DNA of 16,322 nt. Origin: Betaproteobacteria bacterium (GTDB lineage Bacteria; Pseudomonadota; Gammaproteobacteria; Burkholderiales; SG8-39). The stretch covers positions 1 through 16,322 of the forward strand of contig JAEKLK010000212.1 of the NCBI GenBank assembly GCA_019509895.1, written 5' to 3'. This document shows, piece by piece, positions 6,288-14,600 of this stretch. The notes under the pieces were generated by a model. That model was not told the origin of the DNA, made no database searches, and worked only from the letters and a program-made list of their open reading frames with translations. The translations under genes were made by a program, and so were the position numbers. Every line of letters begins with the position of its first letter. The first letter of the stretch is position 1.

Positions 6288-6487
6288 GTCGCTGTCCCAA
6301 GATGCTGGAGCGGGAGACGTTGCTCCCCCCCGGCGCGACCGGCGCGACCGACCGAGATAGGTGCCCGCGGAGATAGGTGCCTGGGTATTCTTGAGGTCAG
6401 CCCCCCGATCGGTGTTGCCCCATTCCACAGCTCGTGTGGAGTAGAGTAAGGTGCGAGTAAGGAAGGCGCTAAGGTGCGGTGCTATGA
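6288..6487. other. Intergenic gap with short direct repeats
   Basis: No gene is seen. Two tandem GGCGCGACC copies sit at 6332-6349. A 12-bp GAGATAGGTGCC occurs twice (6354-6365 and 6370-6381), the second followed by TGGG. The GGTGCC element recalls the GGTGCC/GGCACC palindromes that accompany RAYT transposases, and a similar element lies near 259 by the transposase fragment. These look degraded. The gap ends where the duplicated cassette-like segment begins at 6488. Confidence 0.4.
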
Positions 6488-7193
6488 GGCCATAAAACTA
6501 TGAAGCGAGCCCTGATCACTGCTGTTCTGCTGAATACATGTTTCGCCTCGGCAGGGGCGTATGCTCGGGGCATCACTATTCGACTACCGGCACTCGAGGT
6601 GTCCGGACACGCCGAAGTCGGCCTCTACGGTAGCGGGTTGTGTTTAAGCTCAGAGTCTGCCAAAGGAACTACAATCACCCTGGATGTCGAGAAGCTCGCC
6701 AGCGGCTGTAGCTCCGGGAGTCACGACTTTCGACCCATCACCAGCGTCAAGGTTCTCTTACTCGTTCCCGGCTATGCAGTCTCTACACTGGATACTGAGA
6801 CTTATGATTCGCCCGTTTGGGCTCCGAAGCTGGTCAAGCTCCCTGTGAGGGTAGTCGAAGGCTGGATTGATCCGGCACCGAAGGTACCTATCCGTCTCTT
6901 GTTCGTCTACTCCATGTACGAGGCCATGGAGTTCTTCAGCTACTACGACGGCGGTCTCCCTGACATTGAGCTCGGGACGGTAACGACGGATAGCCAAGGG
7001 CACTTCAGGTTAACTCTACCCGATCTGGCGAGCGATCCCTTCCTCCAAGCTGCCAACGGTTCGGTTCACGTGAGGCTCAACTCACCGGACCACCCTGAGC
7101 CTCGTGAAGCGTTCGACGAACTGTCGCTAGAGCTCAGGCAGCTATACTCGGGCTCTCGTATAGTGCTCCGACACGACCGAGACTGGCCGCGTA
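6488..7193 (+). repeat. Dispersed direct repeat, intact copy (partner 612-930)
   Basis: 6488-6724 matches 612-853 at about 97% identity by eye: seven substitutions, one 6-bp indel and one 1-bp indel. 7117-7193 matches 854-930. The intervening 6725-7116 is absent from the partner. Similarity starts at the same GGCCATAAAACTATG in both copies and ends at the attC region. The duplicated unit is therefore one secreted-protein cassette rather than a transposon with inverted ends. Confidence 0.85.
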
Positions 7194-7207
7194 ACCCCTC
7201 CGATTGA
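6500..7207 (+). CDS. Secreted hypothetical protein, full-length paralog
   Basis: A 235-aa protein with a Sec signal peptide, MKRALITAVLLNTCFASAGA, likely cleaved after AYA (about residue 22). The mature part looks beta-rich. It includes LPALEVSGHAEVGLYG, a GLCLSSES segment and SGCSSGS, whose two cysteines could pair. VTTDSQGHFRLTLPDL (about 170-185) recalls small Ig-like or carboxypeptidase-regulatory-like beta sandwiches, and a charged tail follows. I do not recognise the family. No strong RBS is visible; only GAGG lies about 9 bases before the ATG. The stop TGA sits inside the stem of an attC-like hairpin, common for cassette genes. A shortened copy lies at 624-971. The protein probably acts in the periplasm or outside the cell; its role is unknown. 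Confidence 0.7.
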   Translation: MKRALITAVLLNTCFASAGAYARGITIRLPALEVSGHAEVGLYGSGLCLSSESAKGTTITLDVEKLASGCSSGSHDFRPITSVKVLLLVPGYAVSTLDTETYDSPVWAPKLVKLPVRVVEGWIDPAPKVPIRLLFVYSMYEAMEFFSYYDGGLPDIELGTVTTDSQGHFRLTLPDLASDPFLQAANGSVHVRLNSPDHPEPREAFDELSLELRQLYSGSRIVLRHDRDWPRNPSD

Positions 7208-7263
7208 GCGGACGGAAACCGCAAAAAGACACGGTTTCGCCGCTCATCGGCAGCGCGTTCGGC
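7189..7263 (+). other. attC-like recombination site after the secreted-protein gene
   Basis: The left arm 7200-7221 pairs with the right arm 7232-7250 over 19 bp. It leaves three unpaired bases in the left arm (T near 7204-7205, A at 7212 and a G just after), the asymmetric bulges typical of attC. A loop of 10 bases (7222-7231) closes it. Outer cores are degenerate: GCGTAAC (7189-7195) against RYYYAAC and GTTCGGC (7257-7263) against GTTRRRY, one mismatch each. The collapsed attC at 926-947 lies at the homologous place in the other copy and has perfect cores, which supports this reading. Confidence 0.6.
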
Positions 7264-7316
7264 GTTCACAACATATCCAGCAGCATTATCGTCACATGTC
7301 GAAAGGTCAGGTGATC

Positions 7317-7763
7317 ATGTCCACAAACACCATCCGACTTCACCGTGTGCTACGTGCGACCCCTGAAAGAGTCTATCGGGCGTTCCTTGATCCCGATGCT
7401 ATGGCCAAATGGCTTCCGCCGAACGGCTTCACCGGTAAGGTTCACCATTTAGATGCTAAAGTTGGTGGAACCTACAAGATGTCGTTCACGAACTTCACCA
7501 CAGGTCACAGCCACTCTTTTGGCGGCGAGTATCTTGAGCTGGTGCCATACGAACGCATTCGGCACACGGACAAGTTCGACGACCCGAACTTGCCCGGAGA
7601 AATGCAGACGACGGTATCCTTGAAGCAGGTATCCTGCGGAACCGAGTTAAACGTAGTCCAAGAAGGAGTACCCGAAGCCATTCCGCCCGAGGCCTGCTAT
7701 CTCGGCTGGCAAGAATCGCTCACGCTCCTTGCGCAACTCGTCGAGGCAGAGGTTCCAGGGTAG
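7317..7763 (+). CDS. SRPBCC/AHSA1-family protein
   Basis: A 148-aa single-domain protein of the START/Bet v 1-like (SRPBCC) superfamily, AHSA1-type. It starts MSTNTIRLHRVLRATPERVY, has RAFLDPDAMAKWLPPNGFTG, then GGTYKMSFTNF and GGEYLELVPYERIRHTD, and ends with the usual C-terminal helix (CYLGWQESLTLLAQLVEAE). These proteins form a hydrophobic cavity that binds small lipophilic ligands; no substrate can be assigned here. It is likely cytoplasmic. ATG 7317 is favoured over the in-frame ATG 7296 because family homology begins there and AGGTGA lies close upstream. It starts 54 bases after the attC-like core at 7257-7263, so it may be the cargo of a further cassette. It is convergent with the giant gene. 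Confidence 0.88.
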   Translation: MSTNTIRLHRVLRATPERVYRAFLDPDAMAKWLPPNGFTGKVHHLDAKVGGTYKMSFTNFTTGHSHSFGGEYLELVPYERIRHTDKFDDPNLPGEMQTTVSLKQVSCGTELNVVQEGVPEAIPPEACYLGWQESLTLLAQLVEAEVPG

Positions 7764-7768
7764 CAAGC

Positions 7769-7807
7769 GAACGCCTAAAGCCGCTCGCCGGTACCGGCGC
7801 GGCGTTC
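7769..7807 (+). repeat. Inverted repeat after the SRPBCC gene, possible degenerate attC
   Basis: GAACGCC (7769-7775) and GGCGTTC (7801-7807) enclose a perfect 14-bp palindrome, CGCCGGTACCGGCG (7786-7799). The position just after the stop and the ...AAC/GTT... outer cores resemble a short attC, but neither core fits the consensus (RYYYAAC, GTTRRRY). It could equally be part of a transcription terminator without a U-tract. Confidence 0.4.
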
Positions 7808-7854
7808 TCCGGCGCTCTTTTCTCCGCCGCGGCAGGGACAGCGGCTCATGTCCA

Positions 7855-7880
7855 AAGGCGGGGTCCGGAGACCCCGCCTT
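7855..7880. terminator. GC-rich hairpin between convergent genes
   Basis: AAGGCGGGGTC (7855-7865) and GACCCCGCCTT (7870-7880) form a perfect 11-bp stem with a 4-base loop. It lies 21 bases beyond the stop of the minus-strand giant gene and 92 bases beyond the SRPBCC stop, so it could serve both. The U-tract is short on both sides (CCTTT leftward, CCTT rightward), so terminator strength is uncertain. Confidence 0.6.
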
Positions 7881-7900
7881 CGCTCGCTTCCCTTCGCGCT

Positions 7901-10669
7901 TCAGTTCGCGTCCGGTCCCGCCAAGTAGTTCTGCTGCACCTCTGCGCCGGTGAGCGCCCGGCCGTAGACCGCCAGCAGGAAGTAGCTCCCCTGCCAGTTG
8001 TCCGAGAGCGTCAGCTTTTGATCGGTCCCCCAGGTGGAGAGATTGCCGGTGGTCGTCTGCGTCGAGACTTGGACGCCGTTGATGTACCAGACCGCCGGAC
8101 CTGAGTTCGACCGCGTGTAGACCACGTGCGTGAGGTTCTGAGTCAGGCTCGACGCCGGGCTCTGCAGGGAGGCCGTGCCCGTCGAGGTCTTGAGCTGAGT
8201 CTCGTAGCGGCTGCCCGACTGCCCGAAGACCAGGTTCCGCTGCGAGCCGCTCTTCACGATCGTCGCGATGCGGGCCGGGCCCGTGAGAGTCAGGCTGGAC
8301 GGCGTGACCCAGGCTTCCACGGTGAGGGCGTTGCTCGACTGCGCCGCGCTGATGATCTTCGAGGCGAAGCCGGAGGTCGAAATCGCCGTCGCCGTGTTCA
8401 CTTTCAGACCGCCCGAGATCCAGCTCACCGACGAGGGAGAGCTGATCGTCAGGTTGAGCGGCGTGCCCACGCCCGAGGTGTCGTTCACCGTCGAGCCGCT
8501 TCCCTCGTTGAAGTTGTACCGTGCCTGAATGCCTGTCGCCACGCGCGCCGGCGCCGTCAGGCTCACGGTCACCGTGGCCGTTGCCGTGCCGCCCGCGCCG
8601 TCGGACACCGTGTAGGTGAAGCTGTCCGTCCCGACGAAGAGCGAGGCGGTATACGTCACCGTCTGATTGGGATTGATCGCGACCGAGCCGTGCGCGCCCT
8701 GGGTGACCGAAGTCACCGAGAGGCCCGGCCCGTCGATATCCGTATCGTTGGCGAGCACCGAGACCGTCACCGTCCCCCCCGCCACTACCGTCGCGGAATC
8801 GTTCACTGCCACGGGAGCGTCGTTGACCGCCGTCACCGTGATCGTCACCGTTCCGGTCGCCGTCCCGCCGTGGCCGTCCGAGATCGTGTAGGTGAAGGCG
8901 TCCGGGCCGTTGTAGTTCGCGGCCGGCGTGTATTTCACCGTCTTATCCGGATTGATCACAACCGCGCCGTGAGCGCCCTGGGTGACCGCAGTCACCAACA
9001 GCGTATCGCCGTCCGCGTCCGTGTCGTTCCCGAGCACTGCTACGTTGATCGTGCCATCCTCGGCGACCGTCGCGGAATCGGCGTTCGCCACCGGAGCATC
9101 ATTAACCGGAGTAACCGTGATCGTCACCGTCCCCGTCGCCGTCCCGCCGTTGCCGTCCGAGGCGGTGTACATGAAAGAATCAGATCCGTTGTAGTTGGCT
9201 GCCGGTGTGTACTTCACCGTCTTATCGGGATTGATCGTGACCGTGCCGTGGGCGCCCTGCGTGACCGAAGCCACGGAGAGGGTGTCGCCGTCCACGTCCG
9301 TGTCGTTGCCTAGGACCGCTACGTTGACCGTGCCGTCCTCGGCCACGGTCGCGGAGTCTGCGTTGGCCACCGGCGCGTCATTGACCGGAGTAACCGTGAT
9401 GGTCACCGTCCCCGTCGCCGTCCCGCCGTTGCCGTCCGAGGCGGTGTACATGAACGAATCAGATCCGTTGTAGTTGGCTGCCGGTATGTACTTAACCGTC
9501 TTGTCGGGATTGATCGTGACCGTGCCGTGGGCGCCCTGCGTGACCGAAGCCACAGAGAGGGTGTCGCCGTCCGCGTCCGTGTCGTTCCCGAGCACCGCTA
9601 CGTTGACGGTGCCATCCTCAGCCACCGTCGCAGAATCAGCGTTCGCCACCGGAGCGTCATTTACGGCGGTGATCGTCACGGTCACCGTCCCCGTCGCCGT
9701 CCCGCCGTTGCCGTCTGAGACGGTGTACGTGAACGAATCCGAACCGTTGTAGTTGGCGGCCGGCGTGTACTTCACCGTCTTATCGGGATTGATCACGACC
9801 GCGCCATGAGCGGCCTGGGTGACCGCGGTCACCGTCAGCGTATCCCCGTCCGCGTCAGTGTCGTTCCCGAGCACCGCTACGTTGACCGTGCCGTCCTCGG
9901 CCACCGTCGCGGAGTCTGCGTTTGCCACCGGCGCGTCATTGACCGGAGTAACCGTGATCGTAACCGTCCCCGTCGCCGTCCCGCCGTTGCCGTCCGAGAC
10001 GGTGTACGTGAACGAATCCGAACCGTTGTAGTTGGCTGCCGGTGTGTACTTCACGGTCTTATCGGGATTGATCGCGACCGTGCCGTGGGCGCTTTGAATG
10101 ACCGAAGCCACAGAGAGGGTGTCGCCGTCCGCGTCCGTGTCGTTCCCGAGCACCGCTACGTTGACGGTGCCGTCCTCAGCCACCGTCGCAGAATCAGCGT
10201 TCGCCACTGGAGCGTCATTCACGGACGTTACCGTGATCGTCACCGTCCCCGTCGCCGTCCCACCGTTGCCGTCGGAGACGGTGTAGGTGAACGAATCAGA
10301 ACCGTTGTAGTTGGCGGCTGGCGTGTACTTCACCGTCTTGTCGGGGTTGATCGCGACCGTGCCGTGAGCGCCCTGGATGACCGCAGTCACCGACAGCGTA
10401 TCGCCGTCCGCGTCCGTGTCGTTCCCGAGCACCGCCACGTCGACGGTGCCGTCCTCAGCCACCGTCGCGGAATCGGCGTTTGCCACTGGTGCGTCATTGA
10501 CGGCGGTGATCGTCACAGTCACCGTCCCCGTTGCCGTCCCACCGTTGCCGTCCGAGATCGTGTAGGTGAACGAATCGGAACCGTTGTAGTTGGCAGCCGG
10601 CGTGTACTTCACCGTCTTATCTGGATTGATCGCGACCGCGCCGTGAGCGCCCTGGGTGACCGCTGTCAC
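7901..10669 (-). CDS. Giant surface protein, C-terminal part: tandem-95 Ig repeats plus LamG domain (split by frameshift)
   Basis: This frame is the downstream piece of the gene that continues at 10666-16322; the GTG at 10669 is not a natural start. It carries the rest of repeat 4 and repeats 5-11 of a 93-residue cadherin-like/tandem-95 domain: VNDAPVANADSATVAEDGT, then VLGNDTDADGDTLSV with its Ca-binding-type DxDxDGD, AINPDKTVKYTPAANYNGSD and SFTYTVSDGNGGTATGTVT. Repeat 11 is diverged. The last 210 or so residues (ARYNFNEGSGSTVNDTSG, LTVEAWVTP, VWYINGVQV, LAVYGRALTGAEVQQNYLAG) form a LamG/concanavalin-A-like domain. It ends at GPDAN with no PEP-CTERM, LPXTG or type IX sorting tail. Such proteins are secreted or surface adhesins. 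As it stands this piece has no signal peptide and would need the upstream frame. Confidence 0.85.
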   Translation of the reverse strand: MTAVTQGAHGAVAINPDKTVKYTPAANYNGSDSFTYTISDGNGGTATGTVTVTITAVNDAPVANADSATVAEDGTVDVAVLGNDTDADGDTLSVTAVIQGAHGTVAINPDKTVKYTPAANYNGSDSFTYTVSDGNGGTATGTVTITVTSVNDAPVANADSATVAEDGTVNVAVLGNDTDADGDTLSVASVIQSAHGTVAINPDKTVKYTPAANYNGSDSFTYTVSDGNGGTATGTVTITVTPVNDAPVANADSATVAEDGTVNVAVLGNDTDADGDTLTVTAVTQAAHGAVVINPDKTVKYTPAANYNGSDSFTYTVSDGNGGTATGTVTVTITAVNDAPVANADSATVAEDGTVNVAVLGNDTDADGDTLSVASVTQGAHGTVTINPDKTVKYIPAANYNGSDSFMYTASDGNGGTATGTVTITVTPVNDAPVANADSATVAEDGTVNVAVLGNDTDVDGDTLSVASVTQGAHGTVTINPDKTVKYTPAANYNGSDSFMYTASDGNGGTATGTVTITVTPVNDAPVANADSATVAEDGTINVAVLGNDTDADGDTLLVTAVTQGAHGAVVINPDKTVKYTPAANYNGPDAFTYTISDGHGGTATGTVTITVTAVNDAPVAVNDSATVVAGGTVTVSVLANDTDIDGPGLSVTSVTQGAHGSVAINPNQTVTYTASLFVGTDSFTYTVSDGAGGTATATVTVSLTAPARVATGIQARYNFNEGSGSTVNDTSGVGTPLNLTISSPSSVSWISGGLKVNTATAISTSGFASKIISAAQSSNALTVEAWVTPSSLTLTGPARIATIVKSGSQRNLVFGQSGSRYETQLKTSTGTASLQSPASSLTQNLTHVVYTRSNSGPAVWYINGVQVSTQTTTGNLSTWGTDQKLTLSDNWQGSYFLLAVYGRALTGAEVQQNYLAGPDAN

Positions 10670-11648
10670 CGACAGCGTATCGCCGTCCGCGTCCGTGTCG
10701 TTCCCGAGTAGCCGTCCGCATCCGTGTCGTTCCCGAGCACCGCCACGTTGACGGCGCCGTCTTCAGCCACTGTCGCGGAATCGGCGTTCGCCACTGGAGC
10801 GTCATTCACGGACGTTACCGTGATCGTCACCGTCCCCGTCGCCGTCCCGCCGTTGCCGTCCGAGACGGTGTACGTGAACGAATCCGAACCGTTGTAGTTG
10901 GCAGCTGGCGTGTACTTCACAGTCTTATCGGGATTGATCGCGACCGCGCCGTGAGCGCCCTGGGTGACCGCTGTCACCGACAGCGTATCGCCGTCCGCGT
11001 CCGTGTCGTTCCCGAGTACCGCCACGTTGACCGTGCCGTCCTCAGCCACCGTCGCGGAGTCAGCATTTGCCGCTGGTGCGTCATTGACGGCGGTGATCGT
11101 CACGGTCACCGTCCCCGTCGCCGTCCCGCCGTTGCCGTCTGAGACGGTGTAGGTGAACGAATCAGATCCGTTGTAGTTGGCAGCCGGCGTGTACTTCACG
11201 GTCTTGTCGGGATTGATCGTGGCCGCGCCGTGCGAGGGCTGGGTGATCGATTCCACGGACAGGGTATCGCCGTCCGGATCGCTGTCGTTCGCGAGGACAG
11301 GCACGTCGACGGAGCCGTCTTCAGCCACCGTCGCAGAATCAACGTTCGCCACCGGAGCGTCATTCACGGACGTCACCGTGATCGTCACCGTCCCGGTCGC
11401 AGTTCCACCGTTGCCGTCCGAGACGGTGTACGTGAACGAATCGGAACCGTTGTAATTTGCGGCCGGTGTGTACTTCACCGTCTTATCAGGATTGATCGTG
11501 ACCGCGCCGTGGACGCCCTGGGTGACCGCTGTCACCGACAGCGTATCACCGTCCGGATCGCTGTCGTTCGCGAGGACCGGCACGTCGACGGAGCCGTCCT
11601 CGTCCAGCGTGGCCGTGTCATCGTTCGCCACCGGCGGCCGGTTGGGCG
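8553..11648 (-). repeat. Array of eleven 279-bp tandem repeats encoding Ig/cadherin-like domains
   Basis: Eleven copies of a 93-codon unit run head to tail within the coding sequence. The first (PNRPPVANDDTATLDEDGS) and the last (VNDAPVAVNDSATVVAGGT) are the most diverged. Internal copies are near-identical in protein, and copies 8 and 9 (about 9100-9660) are nearly the same in DNA too. The edge-diverged, centre-homogenised pattern is typical of expansion by unequal crossing-over or slippage. The array spacing is exact except for one 29-bp insertion at 10682-10739. Confidence 0.9.
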
Positions 11649-14600
11649 GAGCGGCGTCGATGCCGGCGTGAACGGGCGCGGGGAACCAGGCGCCTTGGCG
11701 GTCGGCGGTGATCTCTCCGCCGGCCGGGGCTTGCAGGCGGCCGTCGCCCACGGCGACGGCGCCGCGGCCCAGCGGGATCGATCCTTCATAGATCCCGGTG
11801 GCGACGCCCGTCTCGGTCACCCGTAGGAATTCCTGGTCGCCCAAAGAGGAATCCAACTCCACGTAGAGTATGTCGATCCGGTTGGGATCGTTGTAATTGT
11901 GATCCTCCAGCCGCACGTAGGCATGAGAGCCCTCGACGTAGGAATTCACCACCGCGCCCGCGGCGTCGAGGAACCAGACGCGATAGCCGAGCGTCGTGGC
12001 CGTGGCCGTGGAGGAGGCGCTCGTCGAGTCGGTGTAGCGCGCATGGATCGTCTCATACTGGAACGGCGGACCGGGATTCTCGCCGGTTTCGAGCCTGCCG
12101 TTGCCCGGCGAAGCGACATTCGAAAGGCTGAGGTCGATCGAGCCCAGGAAGATCCCCGATCCCGCGCTCGTCTCCTGGAGCGTCACGGTCTCCTGATCTC
12201 CCGAGAGCTCCGTTGTGACCTGCACGTTTCGCGGACCGGCCGACAGGTGATCCTCCACCCGCAGGTACGCCCGCGTCCCTTCCAGATAAACGCTCGCCGG
12301 CTGGCCCTGGGCGTCCACGAAAGTCACCCGGCCGCCGGTGAACGTCGCCTGCGCCGTTGCTGTCAGCGGCGAGTAGGGATTGGCGTGAGTGGCCGTGAGG
12401 ATCCGGCCCGGGGCCGCGGGAATCACGTTCTGGCTGGAGCTGTTCGGCGAGCTCGGAAGCCGCCCCTCGAACACTCCTGTATCCAGTCCTGTCTCGTACA
12501 GGCTCAGGTAGCGGAAGGTCGTTCCAGTACTGTTCAGACCCGCGTCGTACGTAACGCCGATCTCCATGTTGTAAACCGTGTCGAACGACCCCGGATTGTT
12601 CGAGGCCGGCTCGATCAGCCGCACGCCGACGTTGGCGCCGACCGGGAAAGTGGTGGTCTCCCGCCCGAAGTCGTCGATGAAGATGATCCGCGAGCCGATG
12701 ACCTGCGCGGTGGCCGAGTAGACGTCGAAGATCGCCTTGACCTCCTCCGGTTTCGGCTGGGGGATGTCGCCGCTGTCCTGCGTCTCGAGCACCCCGTTGC
12801 CATGGATCGCATTGCTCTGCGTGTAGACCAGCGGGATCGAGCCTTCGAAGACCCCGGTGTCCGGACCGGTCTCGGTGAGCGTCACGGTCTCGACGTCGAG
12901 CTTGTAGCGGCTGCTCACCTGAACGATCACCGTCTCCACGGCCGTGGAGCTGTGGTTGTCAGCCGGCGAGACCACCCGCACCCGCGCGGTGCTGGACTGC
13001 AGGACCTCGGCTGTCGGGCGGCCGGCGTCGTCAATGAGCTGGACGCTGGCGCCGTCGATCCCGGCATATACCGGCATGGGCGGAGTGATGCCGTTACGGT
13101 CGGCACTGATCCAGGTTCCGGGCGGGGCTTGCAGCCGTCCGTCCCCGGCGCTCGCGGCTCCGGAACTGTCCAGCGGGATCGAGCCCTCGAAGATCCCCGT
13201 GTCCCTGCCGGTTTCCATCACCTGGAGGTACTCGGTGTCACCCGTGGCGGACTGCATGCGAAGGGTCAGGCTGTCGACGACGTTCGGATCGATAAAGTTG
13301 TGCCATTCGATTCGCACGTACGCCCGCGTCCCCTGAGGATAAGAGCTCACCAGGTTGCCGTAGGCGTCGAGGAACCAGACGCGGTAGCCGAGCGTCGTGG
13401 CGGTGGCCGTGGAGGAGGCGCTCGTCGAATCGGTATAGCTCGCGTGGATCGTCTCGTATTGGAACGGCGGGCCGAAGCTCTCGCCGGTTTCGAGCACGCC
13501 GTTGCCCGGCAGCGGACCGGTATCCCGGAAGCTGAGGCCGATCGAGCCCAGGAAGATCCCCGATCCCGCGCTCGTCTCCCGGAGCGTCACGGTCTCCTGG
13601 TCCCCCGAGAGCTCATCCGTCACCTGCACGCTGCGCGGACCGGCCGCCAGGTGATCCTCCACCCGCAGGTACGCCCGCGTCCCTTCCAGATAAACACTCG
13701 CCGGCTGGCCCTGGGCGTCCACGAAGAGCACCCGGCCGCCGGAGAACGTCGCCTGCGCCATGGCTGTCAGAGGCGAGTAGGGATTCAAGTGATTCACCTT
13801 GAGGATCCGGCCCGGGGCCCCGAGGATTACGTTTTGGCTGGAGCTGTTTGGCGAGCTCGGCAGCCGTCCCTCGAAAACTCCCGTATCCCGTCCCGTCTCG
13901 TCCAGGTTCAGTTGCCAATAGCTCGTCCCAAAACCGTACTGAACGCCGATCTGCACGTTGTAGACCGTGTCGAACGACCCCGGATTGTTCGATGCCGGTT
14001 CGATCAGCCGCACGCCGACGTTGGCGCCGACCGGGAAAGTGGTGGTCTCCCGCCCGAAGTCGTCGATGAAGACGATCCGCGAGCCGATGACCTGCGCGGT
14101 GGCCGAGTAGGCGCCGAAGATCGCCTTGACCTCCTCCGGTTTCGGCTGGGGGACGTCGCCGCTGTCCTGTGTCTCGAGCACTCCGTTGCCATGGATCGCG
14201 TTGCTCTGTGTGTAAACCAGCGGAATCGAGCCCTCGAAGATCCCGGTGTCCAGGCCGGTCTCGGTGAGCGTCACGTTTTCGACGTCGAGCTTGTAGCGAC
14301 TGCTCACCTGAATGATCACGATTTCCGCGGCCGTGGAGCTGTGATTGTCCGCCGGCGAGACCACCCGCACCCGCGCGGTGCTGGACTGCAGAACCTCGGC
14401 CGTCGGGCGGCCGGCGTCGTCGATGAGCTGGATGCTGGCGGCGTCGATCCGTGCATACACCGGCATGGGCGCGAGGCTGTTACGGTCGGCGCTGATCCAG
14501 GTTCCGGGCAGGGCTTGCAGCCGTCCGTCCCCGCCGCTCACTGCTCCAGAGCTGTCCAGCGGGATCGAGCCCTCGAAGATCCCCGTGTTCCTGCCGGTCT

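Noticed and set aside
331..7763. A new defence island
   Set aside because: The only nuclease-like gene is broken, and the remaining genes show no toxin, sensor, protease or nuclease motifs that would make a defence system.
8553..11648. CRISPR-like or non-coding satellite array
   Set aside because: The unit is 279 bp with no unique spacers, is in frame, and encodes a known Ig/cadherin-like domain.
8126..11826. Long plus-strand frames rich in HRHR/DRDR or TVTVPVAVPP patterns
   Set aside because: They are mirror translations of the tandem Ig repeats on the opposite strand and repeat at the same 279-bp period.
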